A stretch of DNA of 62,998 nucleotides from an uncultured Prevotellaceae bacterium (GTDB taxonomy: Bacteria > Bacteroidota > Bacteroidia > Bacteroidales > Bacteroidaceae): assembly GCA_946407895.1 (NCBI GenBank), contig CAMJQA010000012.1, forward strand, positions 1-62,998, given 5' to 3'. The notes under the pieces were generated by a model. The model did no database searches. It saw nothing but the letters and a program-made list of their open reading frames with translations, and had not been told where the DNA came from. Positions 8,427-17,004 of this stretch are shown here, piece after piece. A program made the translations under genes and the position numbers. Positions within the stretch are counted from its first letter, which is position 1; every line of letters begins with the position of its first letter.

Positions 8427-11400
8427 TAAAGCAAATCGTAATCATCACAGCGGCAATACTACTCGCCAGCCCAGCCGGCGCATTGCCGACGGCCGAGACC
8501 GACACCCTGCTGCGGGTGCTCAGGGAGGAGCTGACGGCCGACTTCGCAGAACTGCAACAGCAGGAAGTAAAGCCCTACTTCATGAGCTTCCGCGTGCAGG
8601 AGAAATGGGAGGCCCGGGTAATCGCCACCTTCGGTTACCTGGGCAACTCGCTGCAGAAGCACACCCGCACCTTCACCCCGCAGATACGCGTCGGCTCGCC
8701 GGAGCTGGACAACTTCAAGTACAACAGCCAGTCGGGCGAGGGAGCCAGCGCACTGCCCCTGGCCGACACATCCCCCCGTGCGCTGCGCGCCGCCCTGTGG
8801 CTGCCCATGATTACCGCCTACGACCGCGTCAGCAACGCCTACCGAAACGCGCAGAACAGGCTGCGGTCGCAAGCCGACAACGAGGACAAGGCACCCTGCT
8901 TCAGCGGGCTCGGCGGTTCCCCCGCCGAGGAATACTACGAGGCGCCGCTCCTCCACCCCGCCCTCACGCCCCAGGAGCAACAGGCCTGGGAAGAGCGCCT
9001 CTGCTGCATATCGGCCGCCTTCCGCAGCCATCAGCAGTTCAAACGGGCCGAGGCCATGCTGCACATGGAGAACCAGCGCACCCACCTGGTGAATACCGAG
9101 GGCGCAGCCATCGTGCAGAACCGGCTCAGCTACCGCGTCTTCGTGGAGGCCAGCATACAGACCGACGACGGCATGGAACTGCCTCTCATGCAAACATACT
9201 ACGCCAACAGCCCCGACAGCCTGCCCTCAGAGGCCGAGATGATACGCGACGCCAAAGACATAGCCCGCCGCCTCACGGCACTGGCACAGGCCCCCGTGGC
9301 CGACCCATACACCGGGCCGGCACTGATGAGCGGAGCGGTCAGCGGCGTCTTCTTCCACGAGATATTCGGCCACAGGCTGGAGGGCCACCGTATGAAGACG
9401 GGCGGCCAGACCTTCCGAAACATGCTGGGCCAGCAGGTGCTGCCAAAGGACTTCCAGGTCTATTGCGACCCCACCCTGACGCACTACGGCCCGCAGCCGC
9501 TCAACGGAGGCTTCGCATACGACGACGAGGGCACGCGGGCACGCCGGGTGGACAATGTGGTCGATGGCGTGCTGCGCGAGTTCCTGATGAGCCGCGTACC
9601 CCTCGACAGCTTCCCCCACAGCAACGGGCACGGACGTACCGCCGAGGGGCGAGATCCCGTCAGCCGACAGTCGAACCTTGTCGTCGAGACTCGCCATCCG
9701 TACACCGAGGCAGAGCTGCGCCGGATGCTGCGCGACGAGGCCAGCCGCCAGGGCAAGGCTTACGGCTACCTATTCCATAGCGCCAGCGGCGGCTACACTC
9801 GCACGGGAGAGGGCGGCAGCATCAACTCCTTCGACGTGAAGCCCCTGGAGGTCTATCGCATCTACGTCGACGGGCGGCCCGATGAGCTGGTGCGCGGCGT
9901 CAGCCTCATCGGCACGCCACTCAGCATGTTCTCCAGCATCGCCGCCGGCGGCAACGAGCCCTCCACCTTCATCGGCGTTTGCGGAGCAGAGAGCGGGTGG
10001 GTACCCGTCAGCGCCACCTCGCCAATGTTATTCTGCACGAAGATAGAGACCCAGCGCATACAGGAGAAAGCCGGCCTGAAGCCCGTGCTCCAGGCCCCCG
10101 GGGCAACCTCCGCCGCGCAGGCGGCAACATCCTCGCCCGAGGGACAGGCATCCCCGGCCGGGCAGCAGGATAACAGCCTGGGCGTAGAGCCGGACGTAAT
10201 CTTCCAGGCCCTCTCCGACGAGATGAAACGCTCGATGGACAGCCTGCGCGTCGAGGGCCAGCCCGCGCCCTTCATCATCGACTACCGGCTGCAACGCTCG
10301 CGCCAGGTAAACATCAGCGCCGTGCTGGGCGAGCTCAACCGCCTCGAACAATTGCCCGTTAAACAGGATCTGGAGGCCCAGGTCATACTGGGAGACCATC
10401 ACCTGAGCAGCCTCAAGTCGCCCACGCCGATGATGGACGGAGACGCCATTCCCGTGGCATTAGACTACGATAACCTGCGCCGCCAGGCCTGGCTGGCCAC
10501 AAACGCACGCTACAAGCAGGCCATCACAGCCTTTGAGGGGAAGAAAGAAGACCTCAGGAAGGTTACTCGCCCCAAGGACGAGGAGGCACTCGATGAACTC
10601 TTCCCCGCCAAGCCCGTCACCAGCATACAAAGGCGCACGCCCGAGAGCCTCGACCTGCGCACCGATGAGCTGGCCAGGTACGTGCGCCGCCTCTCGCTCA
10701 TCGCCTATGAATTCCCCGAACTGACAGAAAGCACGGCAAGCATATCCCTCAAGCAAGCCGACATATACCGCCTCACCAGCGAGGGCGTGCGCGTGGCCCA
10801 GCCGCTGAACGACATCGTCAGCGTCAGCTTCAACTTCCACCTGTACCGCACCTCAGGCGGCTCAAACAACTCCTCCGCCTACGAACAACATTACGAAACG
10901 CCCGCCCAGGCACTGGCCGACAGCGCACGCTTCATCCAGAGCGCACGCCAGTACATCGCCCAGCGGTTCAGCGCCCTGAACGATTCGGTAGCCGAGGATT
11001 ACTACGTAGGGCCCCTCCTCTTCGAGGACAAGGCCGGCCGCCTGATCTACAACATCGCAAACTATGGCGGATCCAGGTTCTACGCCAGCCACCCCTTCAC
11101 CGAAAGCAGCCGCGACAACTACCTGAGGCGTGACCACAAGATAATCGACGAAAAGATAACCATCCGACAAGACCCCACCCTCAGCCAATGGGAGGGAAAG
11201 CCCCTCACCGGGTACTACACCGCCGACGCCAACGGGCAGAAGCCACAGGCCGTGACATTCGTGGAGCGAGGCATATTCCGGGGCCAGATATGCGGGGCAA
11301 CACCCGCGCTGGGCACGCCAGCCCCCACCGGCAACTTGCGCTTCAACGACCCCTTCTACTGGAACAGCCCCATGGGCGCAAGCACCGTGCCCGGCGTGGT

Positions 11401-11764
11401 GCGCATCGAGAGCAGCAAGACAATGTCGCTCGCCAAGATGAGAAGGCAACTCCTGCGCGATGCACGGCGCGAAGGCTACGATCATGCCTACCTCAAGCGC
11501 GGCGAATTCCTCTTCCGCATCAGCACGAAGGACGGCAGCGAGGCACTCGTAGGACTGCGCGACATCAGCCCCACCGCCCAGCATCTGCGCCACATAACCG
11601 CCCTGTCATCCGAACAGGAAGCCGTGAATCAGGGAGGCCCGTTCGGGGGAGCACGCTTCACGATCGTCGGACCAAAGGCCATGCTGCTCAACGACATCGA
11701 GGTGCCGGTGGCCACCCCCATACAGCGGACCAAGCCCGTGCTGACCTTCCCATTGAAAAGATGA
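8417..11764 (+). CDS. Secreted TldD-TldE (PmbA)-like fusion protein
   Basis: 1115-residue protein with a Sec signal peptide (KLKQIVIITAAILLASPAGA, residues 3-22). Residues about 25-560 form a TldD-like half whose metal-binding motif is HEIFGHRLEGH at 314-324 (HExxxH: His314, Glu315, His319), with a cysteine in PMLFCTKIETQR as a possible third ligand. After a Ser/Ala/Gln-rich linker (about 560-585), a second similar half runs to the end, but I find no HExxxH in it, like TldE/PmbA. In Enterobacteria TldD and TldE are separate cytosolic subunits of a peptidase that acts on unfolded peptides. Here both appear in one exported chain. The substrate is unknown. Tandem repeats flank the gene on both sides. 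Confidence 0.85.
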   Translation: MNKLKQIVIITAAILLASPAGALPTAETDTLLRVLREELTADFAELQQQEVKPYFMSFRVQEKWEARVIATFGYLGNSLQKHTRTFTPQIRVGSPELDNFKYNSQSGEGASALPLADTSPRALRAALWLPMITAYDRVSNAYRNAQNRLRSQADNEDKAPCFSGLGGSPAEEYYEAPLLHPALTPQEQQAWEERLCCISAAFRSHQQFKRAEAMLHMENQRTHLVNTEGAAIVQNRLSYRVFVEASIQTDDGMELPLMQTYYANSPDSLPSEAEMIRDAKDIARRLTALAQAPVADPYTGPALMSGAVSGVFFHEIFGHRLEGHRMKTGGQTFRNMLGQQVLPKDFQVYCDPTLTHYGPQPLNGGFAYDDEGTRARRVDNVVDGVLREFLMSRVPLDSFPHSNGHGRTAEGRDPVSRQSNLVVETRHPYTEAELRRMLRDEASRQGKAYGYLFHSASGGYTRTGEGGSINSFDVKPLEVYRIYVDGRPDELVRGVSLIGTPLSMFSSIAAGGNEPSTFIGVCGAESGWVPVSATSPMLFCTKIETQRIQEKAGLKPVLQAPGATSAAQAATSSPEGQASPAGQQDNSLGVEPDVIFQALSDEMKRSMDSLRVEGQPAPFIIDYRLQRSRQVNISAVLGELNRLEQLPVKQDLEAQVILGDHHLSSLKSPTPMMDGDAIPVALDYDNLRRQAWLATNARYKQAITAFEGKKEDLRKVTRPKDEEALDELFPAKPVTSIQRRTPESLDLRTDELARYVRRLSLIAYEFPELTESTASISLKQADIYRLTSEGVRVAQPLNDIVSVSFNFHLYRTSGGSNNSSAYEQHYETPAQALADSARFIQSARQYIAQRFSALNDSVAEDYYVGPLLFEDKAGRLIYNIANYGGSRFYASHPFTESSRDNYLRRDHKIIDEKITIRQDPTLSQWEGKPLTGYYTADANGQKPQAVTFVERGIFRGQICGATPALGTPAPTGNLRFNDPFYWNSPMGASTVPGVVRIESSKTMSLAKMRRQLLRDARREGYDHAYLKRGEFLFRISTKDGSEALVGLRDISPTAQHLRHITALSSEQEAVNQGGPFGGARFTIVGPKAMLLNDIEVPVATPIQRTKPVLTFPLKR

Positions 11765-11800
11765 AGAAAGGAGCTGCATAGAACAGCCAAGGAAAGAATG

Positions 11801-11925
11801 CCCCTGAAAGGAAATGAATCCCCCTGAAAGGAAATGAATCCCCTCTGAAAGGAAATGAATCCCTCTGAAAGGAAATGAATCCCCTCTGAAAAGAAATGAA
11901 TCCCTCTGAAAGATAAAGATAAAAA
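11801..11925 (+). repeat. Tandem array with alternating 20/21-bp steps before argF'
   Basis: The core CTGAAAGGAAATGAATCCC starts at 11804, 11824, 11845, 11865 and 11886, with a shortened copy at 11906. The steps run 20, 21, 20, 21, 20, so the double unit is 41 bp. It fills the gap between the TldD-like gene and argF' and ends about 10 bp before the argF' start. Each unit contains GGAAATGAA, which resembles a ribosome-binding site followed by ATG, but no unit opens a useful reading frame. No promoter is obvious here. Confidence 0.88.
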
Positions 11926-11934
11926 GATAAAGAC

Positions 11935-12912
11935 ATGAAAGTATTCCAACACGTACATGACCTGGGCGACCTCCGAACCGCCCTGGCGGAGGCGCAGGAG
12001 ATAAAGCGCGACCGCTACAAGTATCAGCACCTGGGGCGTAACAAGACCCTGCTGATGATCTTCTTTAACAACTCGTTGCGCACCCGCCTCTCCACGCAGA
12101 AGGCTGCAATGAACCTGGGCATGAATGTCATCGTGCTCGACGTCAATGCCGGTGCCTGGAAGCTGGAGACCGAGCGCGGCGTCATCATGGACGGCGACAA
12201 GAGCGAGCACCTGCTCGAGGCCATACCCGTCATGGCCCAGTACTGCGACATCATCGGGGTGCGCTCCTTTGCCCGCTTCGAAAACCGACAGGACGACTAC
12301 GACGAGAAGATTCTCAACCAGTTCATCCTCTACAGCGGCCGGCCCGTCTTCGCCATGGAGACGGCAACGGTTCACCCCCTGCAGGCCTTTGCCGACCTCA
12401 TCACCATCGAGGAGCACCGCCACGAATGCAACGGCCGACCCAAGGTGGTCCTCACCTGGGCCCCGCATCCCAAGGCCCTCCCGCAGGCCGTGCCAAATTC
12501 CTTTGCAGAGTGGATGCGCCAGGCCGACGTGGACTTCGTCATCACCCAACCACGGGGCTACGAACTCGACCCGCAGTTCGTTGGAAACGCCCGCGTGGAG
12601 TACGACCAGATGAAGGCCCTGGCAGACGCCGACTTCGTCTATGCCAAGAACTGGAGCTGCCCAGGCGTCACAAACCCCAAGGACTACGGCAAGGTATTGG
12701 ACGACTACCATACAATGATGGACTGGACCATCGACCAGCGGCACATGGAGATAACGCGCGATGCCCACTTCATGCACTGCCTGCCCGTTCGCCGCGGCAT
12801 GATAGTTACCGACGACGTCATCGAGGGACCGCGCTCGCTCGTCATTCCCGAAGCCGCCAACCGCGAGATTTCCGCCACGGTAGTGCTCAAACGAATGCTG
12901 GAAAGCCTCTGA
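11935..12912 (+). CDS. argF': N-succinylornithine carbamoyltransferase
   Basis: Transfers the carbamoyl group to an acylated ornithine in the Bacteroides-type arginine pathway. The protein has 325 residues. SLRTRLSTQ (47-55) binds carbamoyl phosphate and HCLPVRR (281-287) is the family C-terminal motif. The sequence closely follows the structurally known Bacteroides fragilis enzyme by recall. The substrate-discriminating position, Pro90 in B. fragilis and Glu92 in the acetyl-specific Xanthomonas enzyme, is Ser90 here (DGDKSEHLLE). As I recall, replacing Glu92 with Ser, Pro or Val gives succinyl specificity, so Ser90 fits a succinyl enzyme. Start chosen by the conserved N-terminus MKVFQHVHDLGDL. 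Confidence 0.93.
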   Translation: MKVFQHVHDLGDLRTALAEAQEIKRDRYKYQHLGRNKTLLMIFFNNSLRTRLSTQKAAMNLGMNVIVLDVNAGAWKLETERGVIMDGDKSEHLLEAIPVMAQYCDIIGVRSFARFENRQDDYDEKILNQFILYSGRPVFAMETATVHPLQAFADLITIEEHRHECNGRPKVVLTWAPHPKALPQAVPNSFAEWMRQADVDFVITQPRGYELDPQFVGNARVEYDQMKALADADFVYAKNWSCPGVTNPKDYGKVLDDYHTMMDWTIDQRHMEITRDAHFMHCLPVRRGMIVTDDVIEGPRSLVIPEAANREISATVVLKRMLESL

Positions 12913-13056
12913 TACTCATCAGGGCTTTCCCCCCTCTTTCATTTTGCAAAACAACAGCCGACACTAAATAAGACTTGCTGAAACAAGCATTATTTGCCTT
13001 TTCAGTATTAAAAACAGTATATTTTTGCTTAATAGTCTTAAAAAGTATTAAAGAAT

Positions 13057-13167
13057 TTTGCCAGTATGATGGATTATTGTACCTTTGCCCTGTGTTTTTC
13101 ATGGTATTAGATTTAAGGTTAATGTTGAAGAAGTGTTGTCGTGAGGACAATACTTCTTCTTTTTTTT
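13057..13167 (+). ncRNA. Candidate small RNA unit 1 (promoter, conserved core, terminator)
   Basis: TTTG at 13057-13060, a 19-bp spacer and TACCTTTG at 13080-13087 make an excellent promoter. It is followed by a conserved core (GTGTTTTTCATGGTATTAG then ATTTAAGGTTAA). A strong stem-loop follows, with arms 13127-13140 and 13146-13159 around GTGAG, then a run of eight T. No ORF with a start fits between promoter and terminator, so the predicted product is a short RNA of roughly 70 nt. A second copy of the same layout lies 290 bp downstream. Confidence 0.7.
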
Positions 13168-13343
13168 AATCTGATTCTTCGCAATTTCGTCGACTTAAAC
13201 CCATACAACTTAAAAACGCGCTTGCAGATTGACCTATTAAGAAGAAGGACTCTTGTTTTTGTCTTCGTTTTTGGTCTAAAAGGATAATCATACATGCTTA
13301 AAAGGACATAAACGATGTTTCTTTCTTAAAATATATTAAAATA

Positions 13344-13475
13344 TTTGGTAGTTTCAAAAAAACATCATACCTTTGCACCGTGTTTTTCACGTTGTTAGAT
13401 TAAAGTTAATTTAGATTTTTATTTTTTTGGTTAATGAATTGGAAGAGCGCTGTCGTGACGACAGCGCTCTTTTCT
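13344..13475 (+). ncRNA. Candidate small RNA unit 2 (paralogue of unit 1)
   Basis: TTTG at 13344-13347, a 20-bp spacer and TACCTTTG at 13368-13375 form the promoter. The core GTGTTTTTCACGTTGTTAG plus ATTAAAGTTAA matches unit 1 with a few changes. The terminator is a perfect 12-bp stem, AGAGCGCTGTCG at 13444-13455 pairing with 13459-13470, followed by TTTTC. Both units share the hairpin top GTCGTGA-GAC. The rest of the 12913-13575 gap, including 13168-13343 and 13476-13575, is AT-rich and holds nothing else I can identify. Confidence 0.7.
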
Positions 13476-13575
13476 TTCTATAGATTAGCTTCAAAAAATG
13501 CCGGTATTCGCATGACGCTGAAAGCCTGGGCAACGTGAACAAAGGCTCTTCATCAAGACAAAGAGGCGGGGACGC

Positions 13576-14301
13576 TTAGGCCGGGTTGTGCATTTGCCTG
13601 CGCCACTTGCGATAGCCAAAGACAGCAATTACGACATAAAGCGCATAGAGGGAGGCCTTGAAGGGGATGTCTTTGTAGAAATAGAGGACGCAGGTAACTA
13701 CATCGACAACAATCCAGATAAGCCATTGTTCGAGATACTTCCGCGCCAGGGCCCAGATGCCAACAAAGCTGAGGGCCGTGGTGAAGCTGTCGGCGACGGG
13801 CACACGCGAATCGGTGCAGGTGACGAGGAAGAGGTAGAGGGCTGCCCAAATGACCAGGGTGGCAATCGTCCACAGGGCTGCAAGGCGCAGGGGGAAATGG
13901 GTTACGGGCAGCGACTGGGCCTCTGAAACTTGAGACGAGGAGCACTCTGCTACAGAGGACTGGGCCTCTGAAACCTGAGAGGAGGAGTCCTCAGCTACAG
14001 AGGTCTGGGCCTCTGAAACCTGAGACGAGGAGGGGACAGAGGAGGCCGGTGCCGTTTTCGGACCGCGTGTCCAGTTCAGGAAACCATAGACGGTCATGGC
14101 CAGATAGTAGAACTCCATGCCGCAGTCGGCGTAGAGCCCCTTCTGATAATACAGCACAATGCCCAGGCTCTGCATGGCAAAGCCTACCGCCCAGAGCCAG
14201 ATACTGGCGCGGTATTCGAGCAGGATGTAGGCAAGGCCCAGGGCTGTGGTAAGCATGTCGAGCCAGTGGGCGGCGAGGAAAGTTAATATTGCAGATTCCA
14301 T
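13576..14301 (-). CDS. pnuT: PnuC-family transporter, probably thiamine (PnuT)
   Basis: Inner-membrane facilitator of the PnuC family, 241 residues, with about seven hydrophobic segments, including SIWLWAVGFAMQSLGIVLYY near residues 33-52 and QWLIWIVVDVVTCVLYFY toward the end. It lies 102 bp after a TonB receptor preceded by a TPP riboswitch, the arrangement known for thiamine uptake in gut Bacteroides, so the substrate is probably thiamine rather than nicotinamide riboside (inference from context). A polar loop at residues 91-135 consists of three 15-residue repeats of the type SSSQVSEAQSSVAE. This is not expected in the family. Confidence 0.85.
   Translation of the reverse strand: MESAILTFLAAHWLDMLTTALGLAYILLEYRASIWLWAVGFAMQSLGIVLYYQKGLYADCGMEFYYLAMTVYGFLNWTRGPKTAPASSVPSSSQVSEAQTSVAEDSSSQVSEAQSSVAECSSSQVSEAQSLPVTHFPLRLAALWTIATLVIWAALYLFLVTCTDSRVPVADSFTTALSFVGIWALARKYLEQWLIWIVVDVVTCVLYFYKDIPFKASLYALYVVIAVFGYRKWRRQMHNPA
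13917..14051 (-). repeat. 45-bp in-frame tandem repeat inside the PnuC-type gene
   Basis: GGGCCTCTGAAAC recurs on the plus strand at 13917, 13962 and 14007, exactly 45 bp apart, giving three 15-residue units in the protein loop after the third membrane segment. The units differ by only a few bases, which points to recent duplication. Confidence 0.9.
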
Positions 14302-14403
14302 TATCTTATTGTATAGCGTTCAAATTCTATTGTTATGAGTTCATTGTCCGGAAGACAGAGGCCAAAGTCCGGGAGGCCAAAGTCCGTTGTTCAGGGCCCA
14401 TAC

Positions 14404-16767
14404 TCAGAAGCGGAGCGTGACATTACCCATCAGGGTGAAGCCGGCCGAGGGGTTGTAGCCTATCTGATAATAGCGGTTGTCCTGAGGATAGGTGCTGCCT
14501 ACGATAGCGCTATAGACCCATCCGTTGCTGGCGTAGCGGGTATTAAAGATGTTGCCAAGGTCGATGCCGAGGAGCAAGTGCTTGAGTCCGCGGCGGGCAA
14601 TAGAGAAGTCGTAGGTGAGGTTGATGTCGGTGCGGGTATAAGCGCCGAGCGAACGGTCGCGGTTCTCGGTATTGTCCAAGTACTGGCGGCTGACGTATCC
14701 GGTATGCCAGGTGGCCTGGAAGGCACCGAAGTGGAAGTCGGCAAAGCCGTTCAGCACGGCCGAGGGGGAGAAGGCCAGGGTGGAATGGTCGTAGTGGACG
14801 GTAGTGGCGGGCAGGTCGTTCCAGTCGTTGTCGTACGTCTCCACCGCCTCGTCGAAGTCGGTTATGCGGTTCTGGCTTAGCGCGGCATTGGCCTCGAGGC
14901 TGAGCCACTTGGCGACATCAACGCCGGCTGTCAGTTCCACGCCCAGGCGATAACTGCCGCGCACGTTGGTGGTCAGGTTCTCTCCGATGTCGCTCTTCAG
15001 GCCCGTCTGCACGAATTGGTTATGGTAGAGCATGGCGTAGAGCCCGGCTCCGGCATGCCACCGGCCGGCCTTATAGGAATAGCCGGCCTCCAGGTCGTGG
15101 AGCAGTTCGGGGTGCGGAGCGGGATAGGAACCGTTGTCGGTGAAGTTATTGCGCTCTGGTTCGCGATGACCCAAGGCGTAGGAGAGGTAGGCCTGGTGCC
15201 CGTTGTGCTGATATGAGAGGCCGGCCTTGGGGTTCAGGAAGTTGTAGCGCTTGTCGATGTTCAGCTCATAGTTCTTCCACGAGCCGTCGGGCTGCTTCAT
15301 GAAACTGTCGTAGATGCCGCCTGTTGCATAACCGACATGCCGGTACTGCAGGTCGGCAAAGGCATTCCATCCGCGGCCAAAGTGGCGGAGCGCCTTCAGG
15401 AAGAGTGAGATGTCGCTCTTGTCTGCCGAGGAGTCGTAGTACTGGTAGTCGCCCTGGGAGAGCACCAGCCGGCGCAGTTCGGGATTGGCTACATAGGTGA
15501 GGTATCCCCAGTGGCGAGCCTGGAACTGCTGGAAGGCGGCGCCTCCGGTAACGTCCCAGGCCTGGTCCTGGTAGTTTGCGCTCCAGGTCATGCCATAGGT
15601 ATCCTGGTCCATGCCTTTCTTGCGCACGAAGTCGGTCTTCTTCAGCGTCGAGCCGTCGGGGAGGGTTATGTTCGAGAGTCCGAACTTCTGGAGCTTGTTC
15701 TGGTGGCGGAACTGCTCGTAGTATCCGCTGCCCCGGGTGTAGTGTAGTGTACCGGCCAGGTTCCAATGGTCGCTGATGTGGTAGGCCAGGCTCAGCAGGG
15801 AGCGGTTCTGCCAGAAGTTGTCGGTGGTGCGGGGCCATGGCGTTCCGTCGGCCATCTGGTAGCGCTGGGTGGTCCATCCGCCTGCCCAGTCGGGCTGGAA
15901 GTCCTCCCACAGGTCGTTGTAGCGGCCCAGCCCTGCCTCGTACATATCCTTGTACGAGCGTATGCCGTCGTAGGCATTCACCGAGTAGTCTCCGTTTCCG
16001 GCCGTAACGCCGTTCCAGGCCTGTCCTGTATGCTCGTAGTTGCCTATGTTCTTGTATGATACCTTTACGTCTCCGCTGCTGCTGAGCCAGGTCAGGCCGC
16101 CGTAGTATGAACCGCTGTTGCCGTCGGTGCCGTGGATGTATCCGTCGGTTCCCGTATGGTGGTATGCGCCGTCCAGGATGAGGTGGCGCGCCATCAGCCC
16201 GGTGCTGAAGTTGCCGCCCGCGTTCCAGGTGTTGTAGGAGCCGTAGCTGCCCGTCAGGTCCAGGTAGGGCAGCGTGCTGGGGGCGGCCATAGTAAGGGCT
16301 ACAGTACCTCCGAAGGCTCCGTCGCCGTTTGTTGAGGTGCCCACGCCGCGCTGTATCTGAATGTTGCTCAGCATGTAGGCATAGGAGTTCATGTTTGCCC
16401 AGAAGACGCACTGGTCTTCGGGCGAGTTCAGCGACACGCCGTCCAGGGTTACATTGATTCGGCTTGCCCCGGCTCCCCTGATGCGCAGCGAGGTGGTGCC
16501 CGTGCCCAGGCCGTTCTCGGTCCAGGCCGTTATGCCCGGTGTACGGCTCAGCATCATGGGCAGCTCCTGCCCGCTGCGCGCAAAGGTCTGCAGTTCCTTC
16601 TTGTTAATCTTACTTACTGCAAAGGGAGCCTCCTTTGGGGCCCTGACGGCCTGTACTACCACTTCGTTCAGTTGTTCCACACTCGTGCTGTCGGGCTCCT
16701 GGGCCGCAGCCTTGCTCATGCTTCCTGCTCCTACTGCAAGGGCAGAAAGAAAGACGATTCTCTTCAT
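14404..16767 (-). CDS. TonB-dependent outer-membrane receptor, probable thiamine receptor
   Basis: 787-residue outer-membrane receptor with a signal peptide (residues 1-22, ending SKAAA). It has a TonB-box-like stretch LNEVVVQAVRA near residue 34, a plug domain (SRTPGITAWTENGLGTGTTSLRIRGAG; here roughly residues 75-105), a long beta-barrel and a C-terminal aromatic ending GFTLMGNVTLRF typical of outer-membrane insertion. There is no N-terminal CarboxypepD-like domain, so it is not a SusC-type receptor. A TPP riboswitch in the leader and a PnuC-type transporter downstream indicate import of thiamine or a derivative across the outer membrane. Confidence 0.9.
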   Translation of the reverse strand: MKRIVFLSALAVGAGSMSKAAAQEPDSTSVEQLNEVVVQAVRAPKEAPFAVSKINKKELQTFARSGQELPMMLSRTPGITAWTENGLGTGTTSLRIRGAGASRINVTLDGVSLNSPEDQCVFWANMNSYAYMLSNIQIQRGVGTSTNGDGAFGGTVALTMAAPSTLPYLDLTGSYGSYNTWNAGGNFSTGLMARHLILDGAYHHTGTDGYIHGTDGNSGSYYGGLTWLSSSGDVKVSYKNIGNYEHTGQAWNGVTAGNGDYSVNAYDGIRSYKDMYEAGLGRYNDLWEDFQPDWAGGWTTQRYQMADGTPWPRTTDNFWQNRSLLSLAYHISDHWNLAGTLHYTRGSGYYEQFRHQNKLQKFGLSNITLPDGSTLKKTDFVRKKGMDQDTYGMTWSANYQDQAWDVTGGAAFQQFQARHWGYLTYVANPELRRLVLSQGDYQYYDSSADKSDISLFLKALRHFGRGWNAFADLQYRHVGYATGGIYDSFMKQPDGSWKNYELNIDKRYNFLNPKAGLSYQHNGHQAYLSYALGHREPERNNFTDNGSYPAPHPELLHDLEAGYSYKAGRWHAGAGLYAMLYHNQFVQTGLKSDIGENLTTNVRGSYRLGVELTAGVDVAKWLSLEANAALSQNRITDFDEAVETYDNDWNDLPATTVHYDHSTLAFSPSAVLNGFADFHFGAFQATWHTGYVSRQYLDNTENRDRSLGAYTRTDINLTYDFSIARRGLKHLLLGIDLGNIFNTRYASNGWVYSAIVGSTYPQDNRYYQIGYNPSAGFTLMGNVTLRF

Positions 16768-16794
16768 TTCAGCTTGTTTCTAATGTTAATAACT

Positions 16795-16868
16795 CTCAAC
16801 GCCGGCATGACCCGGTTCTGATCACTAAGGGTATGTTCTCAGCCCCGCCAACTGACAGGGCACCCCTG
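16795..16868 (-). promoter_or_regulatory. TPP (thi-box) riboswitch
   Basis: Read on the minus strand the leader contains AGGGGTGCCC, then GGGGCTGAGAACATACCC, then GTGATCAGAACCGG and TCATGCCGGCGTTGAGA. These are the conserved thi-box blocks in order: GGGGUGC, CUGAGA, ACCC, and the GAUC...AUGCC..CG region. The 3' half deviates somewhat from the usual consensus. It sits between its promoter (16879-16909) and the receptor start at 16767, so it should repress receptor and transporter when TPP is abundant. Confidence 0.85.
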
Positions 16869-16878
16869 ATAACGGCTG

Positions 16879-16909
16879 CAAAGGTATACATTTTGGCGGG
16901 ATTGGCAAA
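16879..16909 (-). promoter_or_regulatory. Promoter of the thiamine-uptake unit
   Basis: On the minus strand TTTG (16906-16909), a 19-bp spacer and TACCTTTG (16879-16886) match the Bacteroidota consensus exactly. The riboswitch follows within about 15 bp. Confidence 0.8.
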
Positions 16910-16924
16910 GAAAAAAGGGAAATA

Positions 16925-16957
16925 TTTGCCATATCTACCGAGTTTTTATTACCTTTG
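16925..16957 (+). promoter_or_regulatory. Promoter of the lipoprotein at 17005
   Basis: TTTG at 16925-16928, a 21-bp spacer and TACCTTTG at 16950-16957. It is divergent from the thiamine-unit promoter, only 15 bp away. Confidence 0.75.
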
Positions 16958-17004
16958 CAGGCAATATATATAATACTGTACAGTAACCGCAAAATATTAA
17001 GAGC

